DNA of 64,000 bases from Sphingomonadales bacterium (GCA_009995225.1 JAACPW010000005.1:62001-126000), one strand, 5' to 3'. Positions 17,132 to 27,086 are shown, counted from the first letter of the stretch. A program made the numbers and translations. The notes: generated by a model not told the origin, from the letters alone.

Positions 17132-18682
17132 ATGAGCGATGCTTTCCCCACCACCGGCACCCGCGCCCCTGACCGGATCGAGCTCGATGCCGGATCCGTG
17201 AAAAGCGGCGGCGCATGTTCATCCAAGGACACGATGCGCGAAGCGGCCCGGACGGCGGGCAAGAGCGAGATTCTCGATCAGTATGCCGCTGACTATCCGG
17301 TGAACGCGTCCGCTGGCCCGCATGATCAGCCGCAATCGATGTGCCCGGCCTTTGGCTCGCTTCGCGTGGGCTTGCGGATGCGCCGCACCGCAACCGTCCT
17401 GTCAGGCTCGGCCTGCTGCGTCTATGGCCTGACCTTCACCTCGCACTTCTACGGCGCGCGCCGCACGGTGGGCTATGTGCCCTTCTCCAGCGAGACACTG
17501 GTCACGGGCAAGCTGTTCGAAGACATCAAGGAAGCGGTCGAAGGCCTCGCTGACCCCGAAAATTACGACGCCATCATCGTCACCAACCTGTGCGTGCCTA
17601 CCGCCAGCGGCGTTCCGCTGCGGCTGCTGGGCAAGCAGGTCAACGGCGTGCGGATCATCGGGATCGACGTGCCGGGCTTCGGCATTCCGACCCACGCCGA
17701 AGCCAAGGACGTGCTGGCGGGCGCGATGCTCAATTACGCCCGCGAAGAAGTGGCCGCAGGCCCTGTCGCCGCACCGCGCGAACGTTCCGAGCTGCCGACC
17801 GTGACACTGCTGGGTGAGATGTTCCCGGCTGATCCGGTGGTGATCGGACAGATGCTTGCGCCGCTCGGCCTCGCCGCTGGCCCGGTTGTCCCGACCCGCG
17901 AATGGCGCGAGCTTTACGCGGCGCTCGATTGCGCCGTCGTGGCTGCCATCCACCCGTTCTACACCGCCAGCATCCGCGAATTCGAAGCCGCAGGCCGCCC
18001 GATTATCGGGTCTGCTCCGGTCGGCGCGGATGGCACGGCGGCCTGGCTGCAATCGCTCGGCGATACGCTGGGTCTGCCGCAGGATAAGGTCGACGCGGTC
18101 AAGAACACCATGATCGCCGCTTGCAAGGGCGCGCTGTCGCAGATGCCGATCAAGGGCCGGATCACCGTTTCGGGCTATGAAGGTTCGGAATTGCTGGTCG
18201 CCCGCCTGTTGGTCGAAAGCGGCGCGGAAGTGCCCTATGTCGGCACCGCAACCCCGCGCACCAAGTGGTCGGATGCCGACCGCGAATGGCTCGAGGCGCG
18301 CGGCGTCCACGTCCAGTTCCGCGCGAGCCTTGAACAGGATATCGCCGCGGTTGACGAATACCGCCCCGATCTCGCGATCGGCACGACGCCTGTGGTGCAG
18401 CACGCCAAGTCGCGCGCGATCCCGTCGCTCTACTTCACCAATCTGATCTCGGCCCGGCCGCTGATGGGACCGGCAGGCGCGGGCAGCCTCGCCACCGTTA
18501 TCAATGCGGCCATGGCCAATAAGGCGCGCTTCGATGCGATGCGCGATTTCTTCGAAGGCGTCGGCACCAGCCACGCTGCGGGCGTGTGGGAAACCCTCCC
18601 CGTCGACCGGCCCAAGTTCCGCAAGAAGTATGCGGCGTTGAACGATGCGGCGCGCAAGGCGTCCGAGGCGGTGGGATCATGA
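17132..18682 (+). CDS. bchY: Chlorophyllide a reductase subunit Y (BchY)
   Basis: BchY is one half of the catalytic BchYZ heterotetramer of chlorophyllide a oxidoreductase, homologous to nitrogenase NifD and to BchN. The 516-aa product shows cluster-ligand cysteines in [20 protein letters not shown] and [10 protein letters not shown]. It also has the [13 protein letters not shown] core of the NifDK-like fold. It starts at ATG 17132 and overlaps bchZ by 4 nt (ATGA). In organisms without other 8-vinyl reductases this enzyme can also reduce the 8-vinyl group; no bchJ is in the window. Confidence 0.97.
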   Translation: MSDAFPTTGTRAPDRIELDAGSVKSGGACSSKDTMREAARTAGKSEILDQYAADYPVNASAGPHDQPQSMCPAFGSLRVGLRMRRTATVLSGSACCVYGLTFTSHFYGARRTVGYVPFSSETLVTGKLFEDIKEAVEGLADPENYDAIIVTNLCVPTASGVPLRLLGKQVNGVRIIGIDVPGFGIPTHAEAKDVLAGAMLNYAREEVAAGPVAAPRERSELPTVTLLGEMFPADPVVIGQMLAPLGLAAGPVVPTREWRELYAALDCAVVAAIHPFYTASIREFEAAGRPIIGSAPVGADGTAAWLQSLGDTLGLPQDKVDAVKNTMIAACKGALSQMPIKGRITVSGYEGSELLVARLLVESGAEVPYVGTATPRTKWSDADREWLEARGVHVQFRASLEQDIAAVDEYRPDLAIGTTPVVQHAKSRAIPSLYFTNLISARPLMGPAGAGSLATVINAAMANKARFDAMRDFFEGVGTSHAAGVWETLPVDRPKFRKKYAALNDAARKASEAVGS

Positions 18683-20151
18683 CCCTCATCCTCGATCACG
18701 ATCGCGCCGGCGGCTATTGGGGTGCCACTTACGTCTTCACCGCGGTCAAGGGCCTGCAGGTCATCATCGATGGCCCGGTGGGCTGCGAAAACCTGCCTGT
18801 GACCAGCGTGTTGCATTACACCGACGCCCTGCCCCCGCATGAATTGCCCATCGTCGTTACCGGCCTTGGCGAAGAGGAACTGGGCAAGACCGGCACTGAA
18901 GGCGCGATGATGCGCGCATGGAAGGCACTGGATACCGAGCTTCCCGCCGTGGTCGTCACCGGATCCATCGCCGAGATGATCGGTGGCGGCGTGACGCCCG
19001 AAGGCACCAACATCAAACGCTTCCTGCCGCGCACCATTGATGAAGATCAGTGGCAATCGGCCGACCGCGCGCTGACCTGGCTGTGGACCGAATTCGGCCC
19101 CAAGAAGATGCCCGCCCCGCGTGAGCGCAAGGAAGGGCAGAAGCCCCGCGTCAACATCATCGGGCCCAGCTATGGCATGTTCAACATGCCGTCCGATCTG
19201 GCCGAGATCCGCCGCCTGATAGAAGGCATCGGCGCCGAAATTGGCGCGGTGTTCCCGCTCGGCAGCCACCTTGCCGACATCCGCGATCTCGCCACCAGCG
19301 ACGCGAATGTGTGCCTCTACCGCGAATTCGGGCGCAACCTGTGCGAAACGCTGGAGCGGCCCTATTTCCAGGCGCCCATCGGCCTCACCCAGACCACCAA
19401 GTTCCTGCGCGCGCTGGCCGCGGAACTGGGCCTCGATCCCGAACCGTTCATCGAGCGTGAAAAGCACACCACGATCAAACCGTTGTGGGACCTGTGGCGT
19501 TCGGTCACGCAGGATTTCTTCGGCACGGCGAGCTTCGGCATCGTCGCCAATGAAACCTACGCGCGTGGCATTCGCCAGTTCCTCGAAGAGGATATGGGCC
19601 TGCCCTGCACCATCGCAGCGTCGCGCTGCGCCGGGGTGAAGACCGATAATCACGCGGTGCGCGAATCCTTGCACACCAACCCGCCGCTGGTGATGTTCGG
19701 CAGCTACAATGAACGCATGTACCTCGCGGAAAAAACCGGAAGCGGTTATGGCCCGAGCACGCAGTTCATCCCTGCCAGCTTCCCAGGCGCTGCGATCCGC
19801 CGTCATACCGGAACCCCCTTCATGGGCTATTCGGGCGCGACCTATCTGGTGCAGGAAGTGTGCAACGCGCTGTTCGATGCGCTGTTCCACATCCTGCCGC
19901 TGGGGACCGAGCTCGACAAGGTCGATCCCACCCCGGCGCGCAATCTGGCGCAGCTTGGCTGGACCGATGATGCCAAGGTACTGCTCGACCAGCTGGTTGA
20001 AGTGCAACCGGTGTTGGTGCGGATTTCCGCTGCCAAGGCCTTGCGCGACGCCGCCGAACGCACCGCGCGCGCGCGCGGGCTGACCACAGTTACCGCAGAC
20101 TGCCTGGAGGGCAAACTTCCGGCACCACTGCTCGAAGATGCCAGCGCATGA
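18679..20151 (+). CDS. bchZ: Chlorophyllide a reductase subunit Z (BchZ)
   Basis: BchZ is the second subunit of the BchYZ component, NifK/BchB-like; it contributes to the 4Fe-4S cluster and substrate pocket. The 490-aa product starts at ATG 18679 inside the bchY stop, with [20 protein letters not shown] and a cluster cysteine in [12 protein letters not shown]. The C-terminus has a BchB-like domain ([20 protein letters not shown]). It is followed by a 171-nt leader before pufB that contains a short GCCCC/GGGGC hairpin (20220-20236). bchCXYZ and puf are probably partly co-transcribed. Confidence 0.96.
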   Translation: MTLILDHDRAGGYWGATYVFTAVKGLQVIIDGPVGCENLPVTSVLHYTDALPPHELPIVVTGLGEEELGKTGTEGAMMRAWKALDTELPAVVVTGSIAEMIGGGVTPEGTNIKRFLPRTIDEDQWQSADRALTWLWTEFGPKKMPAPRERKEGQKPRVNIIGPSYGMFNMPSDLAEIRRLIEGIGAEIGAVFPLGSHLADIRDLATSDANVCLYREFGRNLCETLERPYFQAPIGLTQTTKFLRALAAELGLDPEPFIEREKHTTIKPLWDLWRSVTQDFFGTASFGIVANETYARGIRQFLEEDMGLPCTIAASRCAGVKTDNHAVRESLHTNPPLVMFGSYNERMYLAEKTGSGYGPSTQFIPASFPGAAIRRHTGTPFMGYSGATYLVQEVCNALFDALFHILPLGTELDKVDPTPARNLAQLGWTDDAKVLLDQLVEVQPVLVRISAAKALRDAAERTARARGLTTVTADCLEGKLPAPLLEDASA

Positions 20152-20322
20152 TCAACATGCCCGCCTCTTCCAACCCTTTGTCGCTGCTGCGGATCCATTC
20201 CGCGACGGCACATCCCTACGCCCCTGAAAATGGGGCTCTCCAATCCACGTGGGGGATCACGCGGGGACTACGACGGGAGCAATCATGCTCTCGATACTAC
20301 CCAACTGAACGGAGAAAACCCG

Positions 20323-20481
20323 ATGAACGAACGTATCGGAACGCACCTGACGCCTGAAGAGGCACAGGAAATCCACAAGGGCTTCATGGGCACCTTCGCC
20401 CTGTACACCGTGATCGCTCTGGTCGCGCACGCCCTGATGTGGGCTTACAAGCCCTGGATCGGTGCAGGCTTCGGCCAATAA
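20323..20481 (+). CDS. pufB: Light-harvesting 1 beta subunit (PufB)
   Basis: PufB is the LH1 beta polypeptide that binds bacteriochlorophyll a around the reaction centre. It has 52 residues, one membrane helix (about 22-42), and the axial ligand His36 in ALVAHALMW; His18 is the second conserved histidine. The C-terminal WAYKPW segment supplies aromatic hydrogen bonds. The start is ATG 20323 with ggag (20311-20314) upstream. It is the first gene of pufBALM; no pufQ gene is recognisable ahead of it. Confidence 0.97.
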   Translation: MNERIGTHLTPEEAQEIHKGFMGTFALYTVIALVAHALMWAYKPWIGAGFGQ

Positions 20482-20546
20482 TCGTCTGACGGCTGGCCCT
20501 GCCAGCTCGTCACGACACGCATACCCCTCAATTAAAGGAATTTCCC

Positions 20547-20741
20547 ATGTGGAGAGTCTGGTTTTACTTTGACATCCGTCGCGCCCTCGTTGCCTTGCAT
20601 GTTGGCCTCGCAGTGCTCGCTTTCTCGATCCACTTCATCCTGCTCAGCACGGATCGTTACAACTGGCTCGAACGCGCTCCTGGCGTGGCCGCCCCGGTTC
20701 AGGCTGCTATCGAGTCGTCGGAAGCTCCGGCGGCAGGATAA
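20547..20741 (+). CDS. pufA: Light-harvesting 1 alpha subunit (PufA)
   Basis: PufA is the LH1 alpha polypeptide, 64 residues, with one membrane helix (about 13-34). The bacteriochlorophyll ligand is His29 in AFSIHFILLST, and an aromatic YNWLE segment follows the helix. The N-terminal MWRVWFYFDIRRAL is typical of LH1 alpha chains. The start is ATG 20547 with aaggaa ahead of it. It lies 65 nt after pufB. Stable hairpins follow before pufL, as expected for higher pufBA message levels. Confidence 0.97.
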   Translation: MWRVWFYFDIRRALVALHVGLAVLAFSIHFILLSTDRYNWLERAPGVAAPVQAAIESSEAPAAG

Positions 20742-20762
20742 CACCTGCTTTAAATGTGAGGG

Positions 20763-20828
20763 GGCAGGTTCGCCTGCCTGCCTCCCATCACTTTTTGGCA
20801 AACTTGTAGCGCCCGCCTTACTGGCGGG
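20763..20828 (+). promoter_or_regulatory. Two intercistronic hairpins between pufA and pufL
   Basis: The first hairpin has GGCAGG and CCTGCC arms closed by a TTCG tetraloop (20763-20778). The second has CCCGCC and GGCGGG arms with a 5-nt loop (20812-20828), just before the pufL ribosome-binding site. In Rhodobacter, hairpins here protect pufBA mRNA from 3' decay and set the LH1:RC ratio. The same role is likely here. Confidence 0.7.
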
Positions 20829-20840
20829 GAGGATGGACTT

Positions 20841-21665
20841 ATGGCGCTCCTTAGTTTCGAGCGGAAATACCGCACACGCGGTGGTACATTAATCGGCGGC
20901 GACCTTTTCGACTTCTGGGTCGGGCCGTTTTATGTCGGCTTCTTTGGAGTGACGACGGCAATCAGCGCCTTGCTTGGCACGATGCTGATCTTCGCCGCTG
21001 CAACGCAGGGTCCGACACTCAATCCCTGGCTGATTTCGATCAATCCACCAGCGATCGAATATGGCCTACGCCTCGCGCCGATGGCGGATGGCGGATACTG
21101 GCAGATCATCACGGCCTGCGCTGTCATCGCGTTCAGTTCGTGGGTGATGCGGCAGGCGGAAGTCGCCCGCAAACTTGGCATGGGCTATCACGTTCCGATC
21201 GCTTTTGCGGTCGCGGTGTTTGCCTATGTATCGCTCAACGTTATCCGTCCGCTGTGGATGGGCGCGTGGGGCAACGGCTTCCCTTATGGGATCTGGACAC
21301 ACCTCGAGTGGGTTTCGAACGTCGGCTACGCTTTTGGCAACTTCCACTACAACCCTGTGCACATGCTCGCGATCACGTTCTTCTTCACGAACTGTCTCGC
21401 GCTTGCCCTGCACGGCGGCCTGGTGTTGTCAGCGGTCAATCCGACCGGGGGCACCGATGTGAAATCGCCGGAATATGAAGATACCTATTTCCGGGACTTC
21501 ATCGGTTACTCTGTCGGCACGCTCGGCATTCACCGGGTGGGACTCTTCCTTGCGCTTAGCGCCGGGTTCTGGAGCGCCATCTGCATCGTCATTTCCGGCA
21601 CCTTGTATGTCGGCAGCTGGATCGAATTCTGGGATTTCTGGAAGAAGATTCCGATCTGGTCGTAA
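20841..21665 (+). CDS. pufL: Photosynthetic reaction centre L subunit (PufL)
   Basis: PufL is the L chain of the type II reaction centre and binds half of the special pair, accessory pigments and QB. The 274-aa product has five membrane helices. The conserved helix D region [20 protein letters not shown] and the ALALHGGLV segment carry special-pair and iron-ligand histidines. A further iron-ligand histidine is in [16 protein letters not shown]. The start is ATG 20841 with ggggagg upstream. It is 12 nt before pufM. Confidence 0.98.
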   Translation: MALLSFERKYRTRGGTLIGGDLFDFWVGPFYVGFFGVTTAISALLGTMLIFAAATQGPTLNPWLISINPPAIEYGLRLAPMADGGYWQIITACAVIAFSSWVMRQAEVARKLGMGYHVPIAFAVAVFAYVSLNVIRPLWMGAWGNGFPYGIWTHLEWVSNVGYAFGNFHYNPVHMLAITFFFTNCLALALHGGLVLSAVNPTGGTDVKSPEYEDTYFRDFIGYSVGTLGIHRVGLFLALSAGFWSAICIVISGTLYVGSWIEFWDFWKKIPIWS

Positions 21666-21677
21666 GGAGCCTGAATC

Positions 21678-22649
21678 ATGGCGACGTATCAAAACATTTT
21701 CACGCAGGTCCAGGTGCAAGGTCCCCCCGAAATGGGGATCGACCTGCCGCCTTCGGAAGACATTCGCATCCCCTTTACCGGGCACACCTACTGGATGGGC
21801 AAGATCGGTCAGGCCCAGTTCGGGCCGATCTATCTGGGCACACTCGGCGTCATCAGCCTGGCCTTTGGCACGCTGGCGATCATGATCATCGGGCTCAACT
21901 TCTGGGCGCAAGCCGGATGGAGCCCGCAGGTCTTCATGCGCGAGTTCTTCTGGCTCTATCTTGCGCCTCCGGGCCCGGAATACGGCTTTAGCCCGTTCGT
22001 TCCCTTGAACGAGGGCGGCTGGTTCATCCTGGCCGGTCTCAGCCTGACCATCTCGGTTCTGGCATGGTGGGCACGGACCTATCGCCGCGCACAGGCGCTG
22101 GGCATGGGGATGCACATTCCCTGGGCCTTCGCCTCTGCCATCTGGCTGTTCCTGGTGCTGGGCTTCATTCGCCCGCTTCTGATGGGCAGCTGGTCGGAAG
22201 CCGTACCTTACGGCGTCTTCGAGCACCTCAACTGGACCAACAACTTCTCGCTGGTCTACGGAAACCTGTTCTACAACCCGTTCCACGCGCTCTCGATTGT
22301 CTTCCTTTACGGATCGGCTCTCCTGTTTGCGATGCACGGTGCGACGATCCTGGCGCTGGGCCGTTACGGCGGCGAACGCGAGATCGAACAGATTACCGAT
22401 CGCGGCACGGCTGCCGAACGCGGTGCGCTGTACTGGCGCTGGGTGATGGGCTTCAATGCAAGCTTTGAATCCATTCACCGCTGGGCCTGGTGGTTTGCGG
22501 TTCTGACGACGCTGACCGGCGGCATCGGGATCCTGTTGACCGGTACCGTGGTGGATAACTGGTATCTGTGGGCACAGGAACATTACTACGCTCCGGACAC
22601 GATCAACTACGATCCGAGTGGTGCGGCGCAAGCCTCCACCGGAAGCTGA
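21678..22649 (+). CDS. pufM: Photosynthetic reaction centre M subunit (PufM)
   Basis: PufM is the M chain, homologous to L, binding the other special-pair half, QA and the non-haem iron. The 323-aa product has five helices. It contains [31 protein letters not shown] and the iron-ligand glutamate region GGEREIEQI, plus [12 protein letters not shown] with an iron-ligand histidine. No tetrahaem cytochrome gene (pufC) follows; the operon ends in two strong terminators. The start is ATG 21678 with aaggag upstream. Confidence 0.98.
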   Translation: MATYQNIFTQVQVQGPPEMGIDLPPSEDIRIPFTGHTYWMGKIGQAQFGPIYLGTLGVISLAFGTLAIMIIGLNFWAQAGWSPQVFMREFFWLYLAPPGPEYGFSPFVPLNEGGWFILAGLSLTISVLAWWARTYRRAQALGMGMHIPWAFASAIWLFLVLGFIRPLLMGSWSEAVPYGVFEHLNWTNNFSLVYGNLFYNPFHALSIVFLYGSALLFAMHGATILALGRYGGEREIEQITDRGTAAERGALYWRWVMGFNASFESIHRWAWWFAVLTTLTGGIGILLTGTVVDNWYLWAQEHYYAPDTINYDPSGAAQASTGS

Positions 22650-22656
22650 GAGCGGG

Positions 22657-22680
22657 CCGGGCCTCCACAGGCCCGGTTTC
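22657..22680 (+). terminator. First terminator after pufM
   Basis: CCGGGCC (22657-22663) pairs with GGCCCGG (22670-22676) over a 6-nt loop, followed by TTTC. It starts 8 nt after the pufM stop. Confidence 0.75.
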
Positions 22681-22700
22681 TCCCACCCGAATAGAAAGAA

Positions 22701-22734
22701 CCCGGCGCGGACTTCAGGGTCCGGCCGGGTTTTT
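22701..22734 (+). terminator. Main rho-independent terminator of the puf operon
   Basis: CCCGGC-g-CGGAC (22701-22712) pairs with GTCCG-GCCGGG (22719-22729), an 11-bp stem with one bulged G and a 6-nt loop. A run of five T follows (22730-22734). The tandem arrangement with the preceding hairpin indicates tight termination before the convergent minus-strand unit. Confidence 0.88.
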
Positions 22735-22784
22735 CTTTGTTGGGGATCCGAAGTCGCGGTGAACGGCCGCTGCCGTTTTCACGG

Positions 22785-23072
22785 TTAGCCGCGGTCCCAC
22801 CGATCTTGTGCAAACCGTGTGCGCAGGTCCATCAGATGCAACGGCAAGGATGCCGCCAGCGGCAGGGCCACCCACCACCATTGCGCCCCCACCAGCGCCG
22901 CCCGCAAACCCAGCACGATCAGCGCCGCCGGACCGAGCAGCCCGGCAATGGCCCGCCCGCTCCAGCCCCGAACGCGTCGCAGCCACACGGCTTCTATCGC
23001 AAGCACGCCAAGGATGATGTCGGCCGCATGGCCGCTATCGAACAGGAGTGTGGTGACGTCCGCGCCGGTCAT
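22785..23072 (-). CDS. Small membrane protein downstream of tspO
   Basis: The frame encodes 95 residues from ATG 23072, 27 nt after the tspO stop, with three hydrophobic stretches (TLLFDSGHAADIILGVLAIE, AGLLGPAALIVLGLRAALVG, WWWVALPLAASLPLHLMDL) and a charged C-terminus. No family is recognised. It is the last gene of the minus-strand bchG-pucC-bchP-tspO unit and ends about 50 nt from the puf terminator. It could assist TspO or pigment-protein assembly, but nothing in the sequence shows a function. Confidence 0.65.
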   Translation of the reverse strand: MTGADVTTLLFDSGHAADIILGVLAIEAVWLRRVRGWSGRAIAGLLGPAALIVLGLRAALVGAQWWWVALPLAASLPLHLMDLRTRFAQDRWDRG

Positions 23073-23099
23073 GATAGCCCTCTGCTCTCGTGCCCCCGA

Positions 23100-23582
23100 T
23101 CAGCCGAAGGGCGCGTTCAGCTGAACGACCGCCCAGTTGAGCGCGCCTGCAAAGCTCACCCAGCCCAAATAGGGCGCGAGAAACAGGGCCGCCGTCTTGG
23201 AAAAGCGCCCACAGTAGATGATGAGCATCAGGATCGAGAGCCACAGCAGCGTAAGCTCATAAAACGCCCAGTCGGGCCGTTGAAGCCGGAAGAAAATCAG
23301 GCTCCAGCTGATGTTGAGAAAACCGTTGAGCGCAAACAGGCCCAGCACCCATTCCGCCTGCGCAGACGTGGGTGCAGCGCGCCATGCCGTGATGCCAGCG
23401 ACGGTGATAAGCGCATAGATCACGGTCCACCCCATCGGGAACACAATGTCCGGCGGGTTCCAGTCCGGCTTCGCCAGCGCCTGATACCAGGGGCCAAGAT
23501 CGGTCACCGTCGCCCCCAGCGCAGCCACGCACAGTGCCGCGGCTGTCGCCACGGTCACCGGTATCATCATCATTCTGTTCAT
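23100..23582 (-). CDS. tspO: TspO/MBR family membrane protein
   Basis: This 160-aa tryptophan-rich sensory protein has five membrane helices. Family signatures are PWYQALAKPDWNPPDIVFPMGWTVIY split over loop 1 and helix 2, NGFLNISWSLIFF, and APYLGWVSFAGALNWAVV. In Rhodobacter TspO modulates expression of pigment genes in response to oxygen and binds tetrapyrroles. Here it lies 11 nt downstream of bchP in the bchG operon, as in other sphingomonad clusters. The start ATG 23582 is followed by further Met codons (MNRMMM), so the exact start may differ by a few residues. Confidence 0.93.
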   Translation of the reverse strand: MNRMMMIPVTVATAAALCVAALGATVTDLGPWYQALAKPDWNPPDIVFPMGWTVIYALITVAGITAWRAAPTSAQAEWVLGLFALNGFLNISWSLIFFRLQRPDWAFYELTLLWLSILMLIIYCGRFSKTAALFLAPYLGWVSFAGALNWAVVQLNAPFG

Positions 23583-23593
23583 AGGCGCAGGGT

Positions 23594-24790
23594 TTAGCGG
23601 GTTGCGGCCCTCAAGCCTAGAAGGTGCGCGGTATCTTTCAGGAAGATCTTGACGTGCGCCATCGGCTTTTTGCGAACCAGCTTCTTGTGCATGTAGGATT
23701 GCCAGGTCAGTTCCTGCACATCCTTGTCATCGCACATGGTGACGAAACGCTCGCGGCGCTTGTCGGACGAATACCAGAAATACTGCATCATCCCCAGCAC
23801 CCAGAACACCGTGCCGTGCTCCTTCATGAACGCCTTGCGAGCGCCGCGCAGCTGTTTGGCATCGCCGGTCTTGAGGAAGGCCGATGCCGCCGTGCCGACC
23901 ACCCGGCCGCACACCATGGCGTAATAGATCCCCTCGCCCGACGCGGGCGCCACTACGCCAGCGGCATCGCCGGCCACGATCACGTCCGCGCCATTGTCCC
24001 ACCGCTTCAACGGCTTGAGCGGGATCGGGGCGCCTTCACGGCGCAGCGTCTCGCACCGGTCGAGACCCAGATCATCGCGCATCGTCGCAATCGCGCCGCG
24101 CAGGCTGAAGCCCTTGTTGGCGCTGCCCACCCCGATGCTCGCGGTGTCGCCATGCGGGAACACCCAGGCGTAGAAATCGGGCGACAGCCGGCCCTGATAA
24201 TAGACATCGCAGCGCGAGGCATCGAATTGTTCGGAGTTGCGCGGCGGGGCCTTGATGATCTCGTGATAGGCGAAAACGCACGGAATGCGTTCCGCACCGA
24301 CAAGGCATTGCTTGGCCACCGCGGATCGCGCCCCGTCCGCGCCGATGACGACACGGGCACGGACGCGTTCAATCGGCGCGCCGCGGCTGCGGCGGAAGGT
24401 GACGATGGGATGGGCGTTATCGTCCCGCTCGATCTTTTCGAAGGTCGCCATCACGCGTTCAGCGCCGCAATCGCGCGCGCGTTCACGCAAGGCTTCGTCG
24501 AACTCCTCGCGGTCGACCAGGCCGACATAGCCGATCTCGCCCACCGGCATATCCACCGCGCGGCCCGAAGGCGCGATCATCCGGGCCGAACGCGCCTTGG
24601 CAACCAGCAGGGATTGGGGGATATTGAAATCGGCGAGCAGCCGTGGCGGGATCGCCCCGCCGCATGGCTTGATCCGCCCTCCGCGCTCCATCAGCAACAC
24701 CGAATGGCCCGCAAGAGCAAGATCGGTAGCCGCCGTTGCGCCCGAAGGCCCGCCGCCGATGATGACCGCGTCATAAATGGTCTCGTTCAT
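23594..24790 (-). CDS. bchP: Geranylgeranyl (bacterio)chlorophyll reductase (BchP)
   Basis: BchP reduces the geranylgeranyl tail of bacteriochlorophyll to phytyl in three NADPH-dependent steps. The 398-aa flavoprotein begins at ATG 24790 with an FAD Rossmann motif (DAVIIGGGPSGATAATDLA). It continues with the reductase-family signature KPCGGAIPP and the second FAD motif VAGDAAGVVAPASGEGIYYA. The start overlaps the pucC-like stop by 4 nt (ATGA). It lies in the minus-strand bchG-pucC-bchP-tspO unit. Confidence 0.95.
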   Translation of the reverse strand: MNETIYDAVIIGGGPSGATAATDLALAGHSVLLMERGGRIKPCGGAIPPRLLADFNIPQSLLVAKARSARMIAPSGRAVDMPVGEIGYVGLVDREEFDEALRERARDCGAERVMATFEKIERDDNAHPIVTFRRSRGAPIERVRARVVIGADGARSAVAKQCLVGAERIPCVFAYHEIIKAPPRNSEQFDASRCDVYYQGRLSPDFYAWVFPHGDTASIGVGSANKGFSLRGAIATMRDDLGLDRCETLRREGAPIPLKPLKRWDNGADVIVAGDAAGVVAPASGEGIYYAMVCGRVVGTAASAFLKTGDAKQLRGARKAFMKEHGTVFWVLGMMQYFWYSSDKRRERFVTMCDDKDVQELTWQSYMHKKLVRKKPMAHVKIFLKDTAHLLGLRAATR

Positions 24791-26148
24791 ACCAAAATCT
24801 CCCTTTCTTGCCGTGCGATGCCGGCCCGTAAGGCCGCACCCCCGGTCGCCTTCACGGCAAGTATGGCCGCCAGCACAAATGCCGCTGCCTCGATCATGAA
24901 TACCAGTTGAAACGCTGCGCCGTCGCTCGCCAGGGAACGCCGCGCCAGATCGACGCCGACCGCGCCGGTCAGCCCGCCCAGCCCGAACGCGATGGCTTGC
25001 GATGCGCCCCACACGCCCATGCGCACACCTTCGCGCGTCTTGGCGCCTGCGCCGGCCAGCCCCATCATCGCGCCGATCGCAGCGACCGCGAACACGCCAT
25101 TGCCAAGGCCCAGCACAAAAACATTCGCACCCAGGAGCCAGCCCGGCCCTGCCACCGCCGCCAGCGCCAGCGCGCCAAGGCCAGCAGCGGAAAGCAGGCA
25201 CCCACACACCACCCAGATGCGCAATCCATCAGGACGCTTGCCGCTGAAGGCGCTGCCGCCGATGCCGGTGACGATCATACCAAGCAGGATGCCGGCCTGA
25301 TGCTGCCCACCCAACTGCGTCGATTGGCCCGGTGTCATGCCGAAAATCAGGCCTGCGAAGGGTTCAAGGATCAAATCCTGCATCGAAAAGGCGATCATCG
25401 AAACGAAGATGAACACCGTAAAGCGCCGCGCCGCAGGCTCGTGCCAGATTTCGGAGATAGCCGCGCGGAAATCGGGGACGCCATCGCTCTTGGCGGCATT
25501 GCCGAAATGGCCTGCCTGCCGCTCAAGCCGGAAGGTGGCGATCACAGTCAGCGTCACCATTATCAGCGCAAGTCCGCCCGCGACCAGTCGCAGCCGCTCG
25601 AACGAGAACGGTTCGATCAGAGGGCTAACTGCGAATGCCGAACCAACAATCCCCGCGACCATCATGATCCACGTCACCGCCGCCGCCGCCGCGCGCCGCT
25701 CGGGCGCGACGCCCGAAGCGAGCAGCGCCAGCGCCGACGTGCCACCTGCACCCACGCCCACGCCGATTAACGTGTAAGCAAGTACCGCCAGCGCGAAGCC
25801 GGGTACATATGACGAAGCCATCAGCACCGTGGCCTGCGTCGCGAGTAAGCTGCCCGAAGCGAGCATCGCCACGCCCCCGATAATCCAGCGGGTGCGGTTG
25901 TTGCCCTTGTCAGAGGCATGGCCCCACAGCGGGCGGCCAAGCTGCACGGCGTAATGCCACGCCACCAACCCCGCCGGGATCGCGGCGAGAAGTTCCAGCT
26001 CCACCACCATCACCCGGTTCAGCACCGTCGTCGCCAGCATCACCAGCGCGCCGATACTCGCCTGCACCAACCCGATCCGGACGATGGCAAGCCAGCCAAA
26101 TCCGGAATGTGCGGTCTGTGTCAGAGGCGAGGCAAGTGAACCATGCAT
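24787..26148 (-). CDS. PucC/BCH2-family major facilitator transporter
   Basis: The 453-aa membrane protein has about 12 helices and belongs to the PucC/LhaA/Bch2 family, thought to deliver or channel bacteriochlorophyll to light-harvesting assembly. It carries the family segment TTVLNRVMVVELELLAAIPAGLV near the N-terminus, matching the equivalent stretch in LhaA at 38.7 kb. It lies between bchG and bchP, the classic bch2 (orf428) position, so a role in pigment synthesis or delivery rather than LH2 assembly is likely; no puc genes are present. The start ATG 26148 overlaps bchG (TGATG). Confidence 0.85.
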   Translation of the reverse strand: MHGSLASPLTQTAHSGFGWLAIVRIGLVQASIGALVMLATTVLNRVMVVELELLAAIPAGLVAWHYAVQLGRPLWGHASDKGNNRTRWIIGGVAMLASGSLLATQATVLMASSYVPGFALAVLAYTLIGVGVGAGGTSALALLASGVAPERRAAAAAVTWIMMVAGIVGSAFAVSPLIEPFSFERLRLVAGGLALIMVTLTVIATFRLERQAGHFGNAAKSDGVPDFRAAISEIWHEPAARRFTVFIFVSMIAFSMQDLILEPFAGLIFGMTPGQSTQLGGQHQAGILLGMIVTGIGGSAFSGKRPDGLRIWVVCGCLLSAAGLGALALAAVAGPGWLLGANVFVLGLGNGVFAVAAIGAMMGLAGAGAKTREGVRMGVWGASQAIAFGLGGLTGAVGVDLARRSLASDGAAFQLVFMIEAAAFVLAAILAVKATGGAALRAGIARQEREILV

Positions 26149-27086
26149 CAGATATAGCCGCCAAGGCCCAGCGCCGCCGCCAGCATCCCCAGCACATACA
26201 AGGTCACGCCGACGCCGTTGTACCACGGCGCGTTTTTGGCCGGATCACGGATAAGCCTGGGCATCGCTGCGATCTGCGCCAACAGCACGGCGGCCACGAT
26301 CACGGCAGACAGCGCAAAACCCCAGATCGCCAGCAAGGCAACCACGACAATCTGCGCCACCGCCATCGTGGTGCAGGCGAGCCTTGCCGCAACGTTCACA
26401 CCCATGACGACAGGCAGGGATGTAAGGCCGGTCTGGCGATCGCCTTCGACGGCCTTGAAATCGTTGAGCACCATAATCCCGTGCGCGCCCAGCGAGTACA
26501 TCACCAGCACGATCACGACTTCGACCGAAGGCATGGACCCCAACATCACGGCAGCGCCGGTAAACCAGCTCAACCCTTCATAGGTCAGTCCGCATACCAG
26601 TGGGCCGAGCCAGCCATTGGCTTTGAAGCGCAAAGGCGGGGCGGAATAGGCCCAGGCAAACGCGAGACCGACAAGTCCGGCAACGAACACCACCGGGCCA
26701 AGCAGCCAACCGATACCTGCTGAAATCAGCGTCGCGATAATCGCAATATACAGCCCCCACCGGCCCGGAATGCGGCCCGATGGGATCGGCCGCTGCGGTT
26801 CGTTGATGGCATCGACATGGCGATCAAACCAGTCGTTGACGGCCTGCGACGTGCCGCACACCAAAGGTCCGGCAAGCAACACGCCGCCTGCGACAAACCA
26901 CAATCGCCCATCAAGCCCGGCGCCTGAAGACACCGCCCCGCACATGAAGGCCCACATCGGCGGGAACCAGGTGATCGGCTTGAGCAGCTCCAGAATGTCG
27001 CGCGGTCGCGGTGCGGATCTGGGGCGCACACCCGGGGGCGGCGCCGGATCAGGCACAACACGAGTCGAAGAAACAGAGCGATCCAT
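26148..27086 (-). CDS. bchG: Bacteriochlorophyll synthase (BchG)
   Basis: BchG is a membrane prenyltransferase of the UbiA family that esterifies bacteriochlorophyllide a with geranylgeranyl diphosphate. The 312-aa product has 8-9 helices. It carries the two Asp-rich motifs: NDWFDRHVDAINEPQRPIPS split around residue 85-105, and NDFKAVEGDRQTG around residue 210-222. It starts the minus-strand unit; an imperfect PpsR site lies 30 bp upstream. The end overlaps the pucC-like start by one base. Confidence 0.96.
   Translation of the reverse strand: MDRSVSSTRVVPDPAPPPGVRPRSAPRPRDILELLKPITWFPPMWAFMCGAVSSGAGLDGRLWFVAGGVLLAGPLVCGTSQAVNDWFDRHVDAINEPQRPIPSGRIPGRWGLYIAIIATLISAGIGWLLGPVVFVAGLVGLAFAWAYSAPPLRFKANGWLGPLVCGLTYEGLSWFTGAAVMLGSMPSVEVVIVLVMYSLGAHGIMVLNDFKAVEGDRQTGLTSLPVVMGVNVAARLACTTMAVAQIVVVALLAIWGFALSAVIVAAVLLAQIAAMPRLIRDPAKNAPWYNGVGVTLYVLGMLAAALGLGGYI

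Noticed and set aside
16147-17262. Minus-strand open frame opposite bchX
   Set aside because: It is antisense to a gene with P-loop and Fe-S motifs; its composition is typical of a GC-rich shadow frame.
20148-20357. 69-codon frame starting in the bchZ stop (ATGA) in the pufQ position
   Set aside because: It resembles neither PufQ nor any family, has no membrane helix and runs into pufB in another frame. A leader peptide cannot be excluded but is not supported.
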